NCBI RefSeq assembly: GCF_000471905.2
Contig: NW_006496667.1
Coordinates: forward strand, 15,614-79,613
DNA length: 64,000 nt
DNA from: Amborella trichopoda
Lineage: Eukaryota; Streptophyta; Magnoliopsida; Amborellales; Amborellaceae
Direction: 5' to 3'
Below, one piece after another: positions 49,101 through 54,383 of this stretch (position 1 is its first letter; the number at the start of each line of letters is the position of its first letter). A program made the position numbers and the translations under genes. The notes below the pieces were generated by a model that did no database searches, had not been told where the DNA came from, and saw only the letters and a program-made list of their open reading frames with translations.

Positions 49101-52100
49101 CAACATTAGTTCTGGGCATTGAAATAGTTTATCAACAATATGCTAGTGACCGATATTTTGCAGAAATTATTGAATAGGTAGAGCAAGGAGACTCAAAAAC
49201 TACTAAACATTATGTTTTACAAGAAGGTTTTCTTTTTAGAAGGAATTGCCTCTGCATACCAAATGGTTCCTTGAGGTCGGAGATACTTTCTGAATTGCAT
49301 GGTGAAGGACTAGGAGGTCACTTTTGCAGAGACTTACTTTAAAATTGGTGTAGGACAAGTACTTTTGGCCGCGAAGGAGAGATTTTGGGATGTATGTATA
49401 CAGATATCATATATGCCAGCTCACAAAAGGAAGGACTCAAAGCACCAGGTTGTACATTCCATTACGGTACCATGATAGCCGGTGTAAGATATATGGATTT
49501 TGTGATGGGATTGCTGCAAACACTATCTTCGTAGTAGTTTATTGTTCGCATTTCATAGCTTGCTGAAACACTTTGGATGCCACGTAGACAGCCAATTTGT
49601 ATTTCAGAGATGTTTGGCTTCACGATGTTCCCAAAACTATCACTTCAGATCGAGATACATGCATTATGAGCCACTTTTGGAGGACCTTGTGGCAAAAGAT
49701 GGGGAAGAAGTTGTAGTTCAGCAGAGCATACCATCTTCAAACAGATGGTTAGATAGAGAAAGTTAACAGGAGTTCGGGTATTCTTTTGTTCTATTTGACA
49801 AAAGGATGACCGCAGTAATGGGATTTATTCCTGCTGATAATGCCGGAAATAAAACCTTTCGAAGTAGTTTATGGCAAGAACCCCAAGTAAGTACTGGATC
49901 TAGGGAAAATTTGCCTAATATGGAACAAGTTAGCAATGATGCAGAGGCTTGGGTGAAACACATTCGAGATATCCAGCCAACACTGGTAGAAAAGCTTAAG
50001 AGGAACACAACGCGTTACAAAGAGGGTGTTGATTGACACAAGCGCTGAAAAATGAGGGTGATTTGGTTATGGTCTACCCGTGGAAGGTGAGATTTCTCGG
50101 CTACCTTGTTGAGTTCTGAAGAGATCGGGAGATAGAGTGGAGCATCTAGCAAGTTATGATATTTTGCCACTATTCAACATTGTTGATCTCATGGTGAGAA
50201 CGACAAAGATCGATTGGTGAGCCGCAGGAGCAACTGCCAGAGTTCGAGGCCAAGGTGATTGATTTTGTGCTTGATACCAGGACAATTACCACAAAGCATG
50301 GATCATATAACTAATATCTTGTACACTAGAAAGATAAATGTAACGCAGAAGATTTGTGGATCTCGAATATGGAGTTCAAATGGGTAGATCCTAACAGGTG
50401 GAAGCAATATATTGATTAGAACTCGAGGGCGGATTCTTCTTCAAATAAGGGGGGTTCAGGCAATGTTGTTGATGGCATACTGAAATCATCTCTAATACTT
50501 AATGGGATAATCTATAATTTACAACCCTTCAAATTACAAAGGTTAATGTTCGAGTGAGTTGAGAAAGGTGGATTCACTAACTATGTGATTTCTTTTTTTA
50601 AACAAAATTACTTTTGTGATATCTTACTCATCAAGTAAGGACTTTATGTAAATATCACCAAAAGAAAAAGGGTATTTTTGTTTTTTTATAAGAGGTAAAG
50701 TTGAAATTTTTACCAAATGACAAGGGTACTCTACAAATATAGTTCCAAGGCACTAACTTCCCAAATACACAAATACCATTGTACTTTGTGAAAATTTCAA
50801 ATTTGGCATTACTTAATGATTAAGTTACCTATTAAAGTAATTTTGAACAAAAATTATTTATTTTTTGATAAATACACCCATCACAACTCATTGTAACATT
50901 ACCTTTTGTATTTTGAGGGGTTGTTAACTCTAGACAAACCCATAATTACTGTTCTATTTATAGAGGTATAACTGTTCAGAAGTACTGCTCACAAGGGTGT
51001 TTCTGAAATTTAAAATATTATTTAGGTGCGAAGTTTTGAGAATAATTTGGAATTTATTAATCCTTGAAGAGTGACTTTTCTCCATTGAAACCTCTTGAGC
51101 TTCACTTTTAGTGAGTCTGTTAAATTTCCAGCCATATTTTCTCTTTAATCCTGTCCATCAACACTCTAGTTGCATCAAAAATCGCCCAAGGAAGGTAGAG
51201 TAAAACTTTCATAATGTTTTTTTGGATTGGTGAAATCTTTCCAAGTGATTCATTAAAAAATTAATCGTAAAGAATTTTAGTGATTAATCTGGCACCATGA
51301 AAAATAACACAAACTAAATTTAAGACTGATCCCATTCAATTACACAACTGGAAGTAAACTAAAACATATACGTACCAATCCTTCGGTCATTAAGAGCAGG
51401 CAAACTGTAGTACTTTCCATATTCACCACCCCCAGGCTTCGGAAGACCAGTCAAGATGCCCTTAAAAGCATTCTCAGATGCTGAAGCAGAAAAAAAATCA
51501 AATAAATGCATTGAGTTATAGCATGTGGTGCTATAAAGTTTGGTTAAAAAAAACAGTAGCTAATAAAACCACAAAAATTTAGTGAAACAGAAACATAAAA
51601 TCACCGCCATTGACAGAACAAATAACAGCTAAATGAATAAAACTATTTGCAGCAAGAATCTCCAACCGAAAGGAAACGGGCACACATTAAGAAGCTACAA
51701 ACTGACAAGATCCACAAGCATGGACATGGCAGTCACTCTTCTAAGCAAACCACTGCAATCAAATAATAAAACCAAAAAAAATGACATGAGAAAGAAAATG
51801 CAGGGACACACAAAGCAAAAAAATACACAGAATGCAAAATTGCCACAAGGAATTTTTGATTCAACTCAATCAACGGAAATCAAGCAACAAGGTATTTCAA
51901 GGATATTTAAGAACTGAACATGAACTGAACCATCTAAACAAGGGGAAATTTCGTTTAGAATGAAACAAATATAAAGAACCGCAACATATACAATTGCACA
52001 TCCAGTGCCAGTCCCAAGCAGGCCATAAGACAGGGCATGACGGAAAATAATAGAATCACCACAGTGAGAAAAAATTTAATAACGAGAATTATTCTGAGGT

Positions 52101-53357
52101 GCTAATTAAACAATGAGAAAGTTGAACAACAATGTAAATTGAACAGCAATATGCATGCTCGGAGTCAAACAAAAACATCAAAAGATTAGAAAAATGCAAG
52201 CACGAGAACATACTAAAACTTCCCAAGCAAAGAGCATATAGAACTAAAATAAAAAGGCAATTTGGCAGACTTACAAATATAAAACGCAGAAGCAAAAAGC
52301 CAAACATAATCAGATCTGGAATAAAAACGTGTACCAGCAAACACATTCTTCAACTGGGACTAAGTGCCACCACCACAAACAAGTAAAACAAACTAAAAGT
52401 AAAACACCATATCAGAACTAAATAACGAATTCAAATTTTAAATAGGTAGGGACACCCAAAGGCTTTCAAAACCTGAGACTCTCCAACATATTCTGACACA
52501 CAAATTCACTCAAACAAAAATCAAGAAGTGCAAAATAGCTAGGTCAAAAGAAGAAAAAAAAGAGACTTACGGAATATATACCGTGCATACATTACGAATA
52601 AACTCAAGTTCATTTTCTACACTACAGCGCTATCCACACTAAAATTATAAAAATAAAATAAAAAGAAAGAATTATCAAGGGAGGGCTCAATCCGTCAGTT
52701 TCAAACTCAGATGCCACTTCTGGAATAATCTTGCCAGCTAATTAGAGATAGAACAAACAATCTCATTTATCGTGAAAGAAAAACATCAGGGGACAGAACC
52801 TACAGATTGAATTGGAATCAAAACCACTTCCTTTCCTGCCAAATGCAACAAAGTTAAACTCAAAAGAAGGAACTAAAGTTTTGATGATTATAAGAGCTTA
52901 TCAGCTCACAAACAGGGAAACGCAATCATCATGATACATAATCCACACCCCGTATTACAATTCAATCATTTCCATTTCTAAATTCTAATGAATGAGACAA
53001 GGTGAAAAGCTACACAGTAAATAGCTAGAAACATTTCCTATCCTCCAACAAACAAGGGCTTGTACCCATGGAGGAGAACTTCCTCTGAAACCGTTCGATC
53101 ACAGCAGCTGAGCTCCTGATCTGAGCTCGCAAGCTAACAGGCGAGCGCCAATCGTAAAAGGCCTTAGAAAACCACTGAGAAGAAGTCCTCAATGGGTTCG
53201 AGAAGCCATTAACGGTCGCAGAGAAGCTTAGGGTTTGAGAATGGAGGAAAGGAGAGAGGGAGGGAGAAGAGGGAGTGGGCGATGATCTTCTAGCAAGAAA
53301 GGAGAGGGAGGAAGCCCTAGATGCTCTGAGGAGGCCGGTAGAACCGCTTATATACAT
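16032..53357 (-). CDS. ACO: Aconitate hydratase, organelle-targeted, 20 exons
   Basis: Aconitase interconverts citrate and isocitrate via cis-aconitate (TCA/glyoxylate cycles) using a [4Fe-4S] cluster. Joined exons (minus strand): 53357-53066, 51480-51376, 32670-32510, 32400-32308, 30723-30538, 30373-30212, 29317-29173, 29035-28893, 28797-28741, 28655-28576, 28495-28420, 27843-27658, 27485-27418, 27311-27193, 27116-26995, 19009-18911, 18737-18258, 17706-17608, 17521-17279, 16109-16032. These sum to 2994 bases, frame-continuous, 997 residues, close to plant mitochondrial aconitases (about 990-1000). Residues 1-96 are a Ser/Arg-rich transit peptide. Cluster ligands are C537, C603 and C606; 'TDSHTT' is at 304-309 and 'GSGSSRDW' at 876-883. 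All introns are GT-AG. The family (aconitase A/IRP1-like) is certain; mitochondrial targeting is inferred. Start choice: ATG 53357 begins 'MYISGSTG', like homologues. An in-frame ATG at 53417 is an alternative. Confidence 0.95.
16927..16974 (-). mobile_element. 5'-truncated Au-type SINE in ACO intron 19
   Basis: The 48-base insert read on the minus strand is 'gcgaccccaattaattggga' followed by 'aaggcta' and a (TGA)n-like tail. That is the conserved 3' end of plant Au SINEs, whose tail is a short trinucleotide-like repeat. It is bracketed by 16-base direct repeats, 'ggcaaatgcataaatt' (16911-16926) and 'ggcaaacgcataaatt' (16975-16990), 15/16 identical. These fit a target-site duplication. Confidence 0.65.
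17279..17521 (-). CDS. ACO: ACO exon 19
   Basis: Residues 892-972: '[20 protein letters not shown]' through '[12 protein letters not shown]'. A stop lies just inside the following intron (17273), so the C-terminus depends on splicing to exon 20. Confidence 0.95.
17608..17706 (-). CDS. ACO: ACO exon 18, catalytic Ser/Arg motif
   Basis: Residues 859-891: '[20 protein letters not shown]' then '[13 protein letters not shown]'. The S-S-R of 'GSGSSRDW' (879-881) is the active-site Ser/Arg motif. The donor is GTTTGT. Confidence 0.95.
18258..18737 (-). CDS. ACO: ACO exon 17
   Basis: Residues 699-858, the longest exon. It begins '[18 protein letters not shown]', contains '[19 protein letters not shown]' and '[20 protein letters not shown]', and ends 'ELYVFDAAM'. 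This is the swivel (domain 4) region. Confidence 0.95.
18911..19009 (-). CDS. ACO: ACO exon 16
   Basis: Residues 666-698: '[20 protein letters not shown]' then '[13 protein letters not shown]'. Continues in phase from exon 15 across intron 15. Confidence 0.94.
19010..23260. other. ACO intron 15, left part: no gene seen
   Basis: Holds CT-rich simple sequence at 19845-19915, 20380-20395 and 21766-21786, and runs of A/T at 21870-22110. The minus-strand 69-residue frame at 19916-20125 and the frames at 22412-22627 match nothing I recognise. The sequence before 23269 may be the end of a retroelement LTR (see the primer-site entry). Confidence 0.4.
23270..23286 (+). other. Primer-binding-site-like motif (tRNA-iMet)
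   Basis: 'TGATATCAGAGCAGGAG' directly follows '...tttatttcttaca', so the order is CA end of an LTR, then a near-match to the TGGTATCAGAGC primer site used by many plant retroelements (one mismatch in the first 12 bases). The following pyrimidine-rich leader looks like a retroelement leader. A 5' LTR start and a second LTR were not found. Confidence 0.4.
23690..25330 (+). pseudogene. Plant-mobile-domain (PMD) relic, split by a LINE
   Basis: PMD proteins are plant factors related to transposon genes. Part 1 (about 23690-24157) reads, with frameshifts, '[14 protein letters not shown]', 'GEGGISLLD', then '[14 protein letters not shown]'. The W-C-x-E-T-N...GE..ISL.D...YDE..P...E pattern is that of the aminotransferase-like PMD. 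Part 2 (about 24811-25330) has 'LIRPK', '[19 protein letters not shown]' and an 'FPxHYVxxW'-like stretch, again across frameshifts, matching the later PMD region. The 24141-24810 insertion interrupts it. The call rests on remembered family patterns in several frames. Confidence 0.45.
24158..24793 (-). mobile_element. LINE 3' fragment with RNase H, in the PMD relic
   Basis: On the minus strand, 24790-24590 reads '[20 protein letters not shown]' then '[14 protein letters not shown]', and 24470-24390 reads '[15 protein letters not shown]'. This is the RNase H (RVT_3-type) domain of plant non-LTR elements, with a frameshift between. A T-rich run at 24155-24168 is the poly(A) tail on the minus strand. 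Flanking direct repeats 'aatgccctgatggcttt' (24141-24157) and 'aataccttgatggcttt' (24794-24810), 15/17 identical, are a convincing target-site duplication. Only the 3' 0.64 kb was inserted, which is normal for 5'-truncated LINEs. Confidence 0.75.
25331..26994. other. ACO intron 15, right part: no gene seen
   Basis: AT-rich with several short open frames (for example 25547-25750, 26079-26339) that resemble nothing known. No element ends or simple repeats of note. Confidence 0.4.
26995..27116 (-). CDS. ACO: ACO exon 15
   Basis: Residues 625-665: '[20 protein letters not shown]' then '[20 protein letters not shown]'. '[12 protein letters not shown]' is a family signature. The donor GTATGT opens the 8.0-kb intron 15. 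Confidence 0.95.
27193..27311 (-). CDS. ACO: ACO exon 14, second and third cluster cysteines
   Basis: Residues 585-624 plus one base: '[18 protein letters not shown]' then '[20 protein letters not shown]'. C603 and C606 of '[10 protein letters not shown]' are the remaining cluster ligands. Confidence 0.95.
27418..27485 (-). CDS. ACO: ACO exon 13
   Basis: Residues 563-584 plus two bases: '[20 protein letters not shown]' then 'LQ'. Ends in AG, completed to Ser in exon 14. Confidence 0.94.
27658..27843 (-). CDS. ACO: ACO exon 12, first cluster cysteine
   Basis: Residues 501-562. Contains '[20 protein letters not shown]'. The Cys in 'SCTNTSNP' (residue 537) is the first [4Fe-4S] ligand. Ends '[10 protein letters not shown]'. 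A 63-residue frame at 27671-27862 is an out-of-frame shadow of this exon. Confidence 0.95.
28420..28495 (-). CDS. ACO: ACO exon 11
   Basis: Residues 475-500: '[20 protein letters not shown]' then 'NKVGFK'. Acceptor 'atgacag', donor GTGAGA. Confidence 0.95.
28576..28655 (-). CDS. ACO: ACO exon 10
   Basis: Residues 449-474 plus two bases: '[19 protein letters not shown]' and 'TCLSGPK'. The last two bases (CG) form an Arg codon with the first base of exon 11. Confidence 0.93.
28741..28797 (-). CDS. ACO: ACO exon 9
   Basis: Residues 430-448, '[19 protein letters not shown]'. A 57-base exon bounded by 'aatag' and GTAAAC. Confidence 0.93.
28893..29035 (-). CDS. ACO: ACO exon 8
   Basis: Residues 382-429: '[20 protein letters not shown]', '[12 protein letters not shown]' and '[11 protein letters not shown]'. 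'ANM.PEYGAT.GFFP' is diagnostic for this aconitase class. Confidence 0.95.
29173..29317 (-). CDS. ACO: ACO exon 7
   Basis: Residues 334-381 plus one base: '[20 protein letters not shown]' through '[16 protein letters not shown]'. Its last base begins a Gly codon completed in exon 8. Confidence 0.95.
30212..30373 (-). CDS. ACO: ACO exon 6
   Basis: Residues 280-333: '[12 protein letters not shown]' and '[20 protein letters not shown]', then '[15 protein letters not shown]'. 'GTDSHT' is a conserved active-site motif. Confidence 0.95.
30538..30723 (-). CDS. ACO: ACO exon 5
   Basis: Residues 218-279: '[20 protein letters not shown]' through '[14 protein letters not shown]'. Contains the conserved 'DHSVQVD' substrate-site segment. 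Confidence 0.95.
30724..32307. other. ACO intron 4: no gene seen
   Basis: AT-rich intronic sequence of 1.58 kb. No coding signal, repeat structure or element end recognised. Confidence 0.6.
32308..32400 (-). CDS. ACO: ACO exon 4
   Basis: Residues 187-217: '[18 protein letters not shown]' then 'INPL'. [12 protein letters not shown] is a family signature. The donor is GTCAGT, less usual than GTAAGT but still GT. Confidence 0.95.
32510..32670 (-). CDS. ACO: ACO exon 3
   Basis: Residues 133-186: '[20 protein letters not shown]' through '[12 protein letters not shown]', a highly conserved part of domain 1. The phase-1 junction with exon 2 is restored exactly by the acceptor at 32671-32672. Confidence 0.95.
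33200..33223. repeat. Poly(T) tract, 24 bases
   Basis: An uninterrupted T run followed by GAGAGAG, near the splice-acceptor end of ACO intron 2. It could be the reverse-strand poly(A) tail of a small retroposon, but no body or target duplication was recognised. Confidence 0.7.
33790..35040 (+). mobile_element. LINE 3' fragment in ACO intron 2
   Basis: A 5'-truncated non-LTR element, antisense to ACO. At 33850-34065 the RT zinc-binding domain reads '[13 protein letters not shown]', '[18 protein letters not shown]' (C-x2-C...H...H-x-C). At 34380-34518 RNase H begins '[19 protein letters not shown]' and ends at a stop after 'STKAM'; later pieces continue in other frames to about 34790. The 3' trailer ends near 35040. 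The RT core is absent. It is related to the minus-strand LINE piece in intron 15: both carry the motif KLNFD.CSL.NPGP.G. Confidence 0.75.
35041..35893. other. Intron 2 segment without recognisable features
   Basis: Unique-looking AT-rich sequence. The short frames at 35161-35358 and 35496-35681 match nothing known. Confidence 0.4.
35894..36181 (+). repeat. Diverged local duplication, period about 165 bases
   Basis: About 35894-36001 and 36058-36181 align: both contain 'aatttccagcaa', 'ccatcaaacaat', then 'gatggtg', and end 'gggagaaaagc'. Small indels separate the copies. No coding role evident. Confidence 0.6.
36419..37603. mobile_element. Non-autonomous hAT-type element, 1185 bp
   Basis: Left end 'CAATATTCAAAAGTG'. 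The right end, read in reverse, is 'CAGTGTTCGAAAATTCGG'. These are imperfect terminal inverted repeats starting CAgTG-TTC-AAA, followed on both sides by GCCTAGGCG-type subterminal repeats (36458-36484; 37340-37580). Flanking 8-bp sequences CTAATCAC (36411-36418) and TTAATCAC (37604-37611) match at 7 of 8, the hAT duplication length. No transposase is inside. It contains the C-rich tract at 36516-36613. Confidence 0.75.
36516..36613. repeat. C-rich / G-quadruplex-prone tract
   Basis: Fourteen consecutive C followed by CCCCA, CCACG and CCCCTG repeats over about 100 bases. The minus strand, the sense strand of ACO, is correspondingly G-rich with many runs of 3-5 G. The Gly-rich and Pro-rich frames here are artefacts. 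Confidence 0.85.
37833..38399 (+). repeat. 0.57-kb inverted repeat, left arm
   Basis: Reverse complement of 44971-45534 over its whole length with scattered mismatches. Shared blocks include 'ccaataaatcc' at one end and 'ttggacttg' at the other. In plus orientation its left part carries the tail of the gag-like frame ('LLHAYTSSM') that the right arm carries on the minus strand. So both arms are pieces of one retroelement family in opposite orientation. Confidence 0.75.
38934..39192. mobile_element. hAT-type MITE, 259 bp, with perfect duplication
   Basis: Left end 'CAGTGATTCAAAAGTGC'; right end in reverse 'CATTGTTTCAAAAAGCAC'. A perfect 8-bp duplication CTGCTCAC lies at 38926-38933 and 39193-39200. 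The sister repeat reads 'gctctgctcacacaaggctt' at 46836-46855, the uninterrupted target. It shares the CCTAGGCGG and GCGCC-type subterminal motifs with the 1185-bp element, so it belongs to the same family. Confidence 0.88.
39216..39266. repeat. (AAAC)n microsatellite
   Basis: Runs of 'aaacaaac' shifting into 'cacacacaaacac'. At the same place in the sister repeat is a (CA)n/(TA)n tract (46857-46985), so this position is unstable in both copies. Confidence 0.8.
39422..41700 (+). mobile_element. Endogenous pararetrovirus-like relic (Caulimoviridae-like)
   Basis: One strand carries, in order, a short upstream frame (to 39578), a retropepsin-type aspartic protease (39963-40400, catalytic 'DTGA' near residue 20), an RT in several frames (40490-41280) and RNase H (41410-41694). 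There is no integrase and there are no LTRs. The protease-to-RT linker and RT style resemble plant pararetroviruses more than Ty3/gypsy. Breaks: stops at 39579 and near 40400, frameshifts at about 40660 and 40840, the RT catalytic box near 41000 reads Y-I-N-D (first Asp changed), a frameshift near 41310, and a stop at 41692. It is an old inactive copy inside ACO intron 2, antisense to ACO. Confidence 0.6.
39963..40400 (+). pseudogene. Retropepsin-like protease of the pararetrovirus-like relic
   Basis: A 145-residue open frame. '[20 protein letters not shown]' holds the DTGA catalytic triplet; '[10 protein letters not shown]' is the conserved second (G-N-N/D-F-L) region. It is the only sizeable intact frame in the relic, is detached from RT by a stop, and its own start is uncertain. 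Confidence 0.65.
41843..41920 (-). repeat. Inverted copy of the RNase H segment
   Basis: About 78 bases are the reverse complement of 41560-41641 in the RNase H region of the relic ('ataataaattcttctggtgc' shared), with an internal deletion of about 16 bases and few mismatches. A third short piece of the same sequence, 'gaacttctggcagttctta', recurs in direct orientation at 42459-42477. Confidence 0.8.
42071..42403 (+). CDS. Unrecognised 110-residue open frame
   Basis: Begins '[20 protein letters not shown]' and is acidic in its first half ([10 protein letters not shown]) and basic in its second. No family recognised. It lies just beyond the pararetrovirus-like RNase H and its inverted copy, so it could be a remnant of the same element, a captured fragment or chance. 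No promoter or splice signals support expression. Confidence 0.2.
   Translation: MTLCERPARLDLPLELIMEANDIFEEEFDAYCEWQARGSQDNLSDCTFDSIGESNIQNMMKGKKRSGTTPLKLTRQIRILDRSTAGLFSHVFMQKKMTVQESTFNVLPTV
42404..43129. other. Intron 2 segment, unassigned
   Basis: The minus strand has interrupted frames that look coding-like (for example '[18 protein letters not shown]' near 42960-43010) but cannot be assigned. It may be part of the copia relic on its right or of a virus-like element. Confidence 0.3.
43130..43480 (-). pseudogene. Ty1/copia RT relic
   Basis: On the minus strand, fragments in different frames resemble the copia RT: a '[12 protein letters not shown]'-type start (about 43400-43440), a 'KTSIKK'-type stretch with a nearby 'LYVDK' box (about 43160-43330). 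Every segment is broken by stops. This reading is tentative. Confidence 0.4.
44748..44755 (+). promoter_or_regulatory. TATA-box-like motif in a possible solo LTR
   Basis: 'TATAAATA' followed by 'agggcatggatgggctggag' and a transcript-leader-like stretch up to the inverted-repeat arm at 44971. It looks like the U3/R part of a plant LTR, but no TG/CA ends or duplicated target were found. 43480-44740 holds no recognisable gene. Confidence 0.25.
44971..45534 (-). repeat. 0.57-kb inverted repeat, right arm
   Basis: Reverse complement of 37833-38399. Both arms lie inside ACO intron 2, with 6.57 kb between them. The right end of this arm overlaps the end of the gag-like frame at 45480-45887. Confidence 0.75.
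45480..46054 (-). mobile_element. LTR-retroelement 5' part: primer site and gag-like frame
   Basis: The minus strand at 46054-46037 reads 'TGGTATCAGAGCTCTTGA', an exact tRNA-iMet-type primer-binding site. It is followed leftwards by a gag-like frame (45887-45480, 135 residues) with a basic segment, '[16 protein letters not shown]' and a C-x2-C pair ('FCALCGE'). No protease or pol follows, so the element is truncated or was non-autonomous. Confidence 0.6.
46060..46513 (-). mobile_element. Probable 5' LTR of the minus-strand element
   Basis: Five bases before the primer site the minus strand ends '...CCCTACA', so the plus strand starts TGTAGGG at 46060, a TG/CA terminus. TATA-like 'tctatataatg' (about 46280) suits an LTR promoter. 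The far end is uncertain, placed where the other dispersed repeat starts. Confidence 0.45.
46514..47097 (+). repeat. Dispersed repeat, copy 2 (empty hAT site)
   Basis: Direct repeat of 38432-39421. It lacks the 259-bp hAT-type element: the target reads straight through as 'cagctctgctcacacaagg'. Copies differ by many substitutions and by the simple repeat at 46857-46985. Confidence 0.7.
46857..46985. repeat. (CA)n/(TA)n microsatellite with internal duplication
   Basis: Two rounds of a CA tract, then a TA tract, then 'cacaaaccaagatcca' (ending near 46931 and 46985), so a unit of about 54 bases has duplicated. Confidence 0.8.
47100..47755. other. Intron 2 segment without recognisable features
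   Basis: Includes a G-rich stretch at 47195-47280. The minus-strand 105-residue frame (47140-47457) is Pro/Ser-rich and unlike any family I know. Confidence 0.35.
47760..50460 (+). mobile_element. Ty3/gypsy (chromovirus-like) relic in ACO intron 2
   Basis: Plus-strand order is the pre-RT/RT start (47760-48340, many stops; '[17 protein letters not shown]' near 47817-47867), RT thumb (48360-48660, '[20 protein letters not shown]'), RNase H (48670-48990, '[18 protein letters not shown]'), integrase zinc finger and core (49200-49760), then a C-terminal part (49806-50036) and a chromodomain-like tail (50230-50450, '[12 protein letters not shown]', ending in 'SSSNKGG'). Stops and frameshifts occur throughout. 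No LTRs identified. Confidence 0.75.
50461..51375. other. Start of ACO intron 2: no gene seen
   Basis: AT-rich. 51004-51065 resembles 33312-33385 near the other end of the intron in the same orientation (about 60 bases, both with 'tttattaat'). Confidence 0.4.
51376..51480 (-). CDS. ACO: ACO exon 2: start of the catalytic protein
   Basis: Residues 98-132. The sequence begins '[19 protein letters not shown]' and ends 'LPALNDRRI', with a split Asp codon completed in exon 3. The acceptor is 'ttctgcttcag' and the donor GTACGT opens the 18.7-kb intron 2. Confidence 0.93.
51481..53065. other. ACO intron 1: no gene seen
   Basis: AT-rich, 1585 bases, without recognised repeats or element ends. The frames at 51633-51917 and 52089-52346 are random-looking. 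First introns of plant housekeeping genes often carry enhancer activity, but nothing here shows it. Confidence 0.5.
53066..53357 (-). CDS. ACO: ACO exon 1: transit peptide
   Basis: Codes for residues 1-97 plus one base. It is rich in Ser, Arg, Leu and Phe, has few acidic residues, and ends 'RFQRKFSSM', typical of a mitochondrial presequence. The last codon, Met97, lines up with the first Met of cytosolic aconitases. Donor GTACAA follows. Confidence 0.9.
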
Positions 53358-54043
53358 GATCAGCAGGAAGAAACCCAAGGAAATTTGATCGCGTCTGCAA
53401 CTGAAACGGCAGAGCAATGGGTGAGTGATGAATATTTGTTTGCGAGTTAAATGGGAAATTGTTTAGTTGCCGGAGAGAGAAAGAGGTTGTCTAGTGGACT
53501 AACGATGCTTAGGGTCCCGTGCCCCTTTTGTCAGGGTGATGATCCCTAGGACCACAAATTTGACTCGGTCGTTTTTATTTATGGTATTATACTTTGGAAT
53601 TGTTTGGAGAGAAACTATTTTCGTGGGACCAATGATTTCCATTCATTGGATGTTAAATACGATGGCTTGGGATGAGTCAAGTCTGAGAATATATTTTTTT
53701 AACTTTTTATCTCATGATTACTTATTTTGAAATTTAAAAGACACGAATTATCGTGATTTTTATGTACTAAAAATAAATAATCTCCCTATAAATAACCTAT
53801 TATACCTTTATAATAAACAGCTACTGACATTTATTTACCTATAAAAAAAAGCATGCTGACATCCATATTTGTTATATCTTGAGGTTGTTTGGGTGTCTAG
53901 AAATACATTATGTGGCGCAATATGTTATCTTGGAAAATTGATATTTATTGTTTGAGTAGTATTTAGATGTAATTTGAGAGATACATTTCAAATTTAGTTG
54001 GAAAAAGATTTTGAAGATGATGATGATGTGAGATACATTTCCA
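53358..54043 (-). promoter_or_regulatory. ACO upstream region and likely promoter
   Basis: A CT-rich stretch on the sense strand at 53476-53489 (gagagaaagagg in reverse) fits a plant 5' untranslated leader. A TATA-like 'ATAAATAA' in the sense strand lies at 53573-53582, about 220 bases before the start codon. An upstream in-frame ATG at 53417 lies within the leader. The region ends at the MITE at 54052. Confidence 0.35.
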
Positions 54044-54051
54044 GTATTTGG

Positions 54052-54375
54052 TAGGGGTGGCAATAGGCCTAGACCCGGTAAGGGTCCGGGTATAAGTCCA
54101 ACTGATTTGGTCGAGGATTAAATCTTGGAAACAAACACTATTCGGGTCTAGTTCTGGGCCCATGATATAATATTTAAATAATAATGTATATATTTAACAT
54201 AATATTAGATTATATTTAAATATTCTTTTTCTTTTCTTTTTTTATTGGGTCTGATAGGATCCGAGTCCAGGTCTGGGTCTAATAACTTCGAGTCCGGTCA
54301 GGTTTGGGTCTCATAACTTTTTTAAGGTATGAGTCTGGGTCAGACAGATCCGATCCAACCTTTTTGCCACCCCTA
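54052..54375. mobile_element. hAT-type MITE upstream of ACO, 324 bp
   Basis: Terminal inverted repeats TAGGGGTGGCAA (54052) and TTGCCACCCCTA (54375) are perfect over 12 bases. The interior repeats 'gggtctggg' motifs in inverted fashion. Candidate 8-bp duplications GTATTTGG (54044-54051) and GTGTTTCG (54376-54383) agree at 6 of 8. No coding capacity. It lies about 0.7 kb before the ACO start codon. Confidence 0.8.
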
Positions 54376-54383
54376 GTGTTTCG

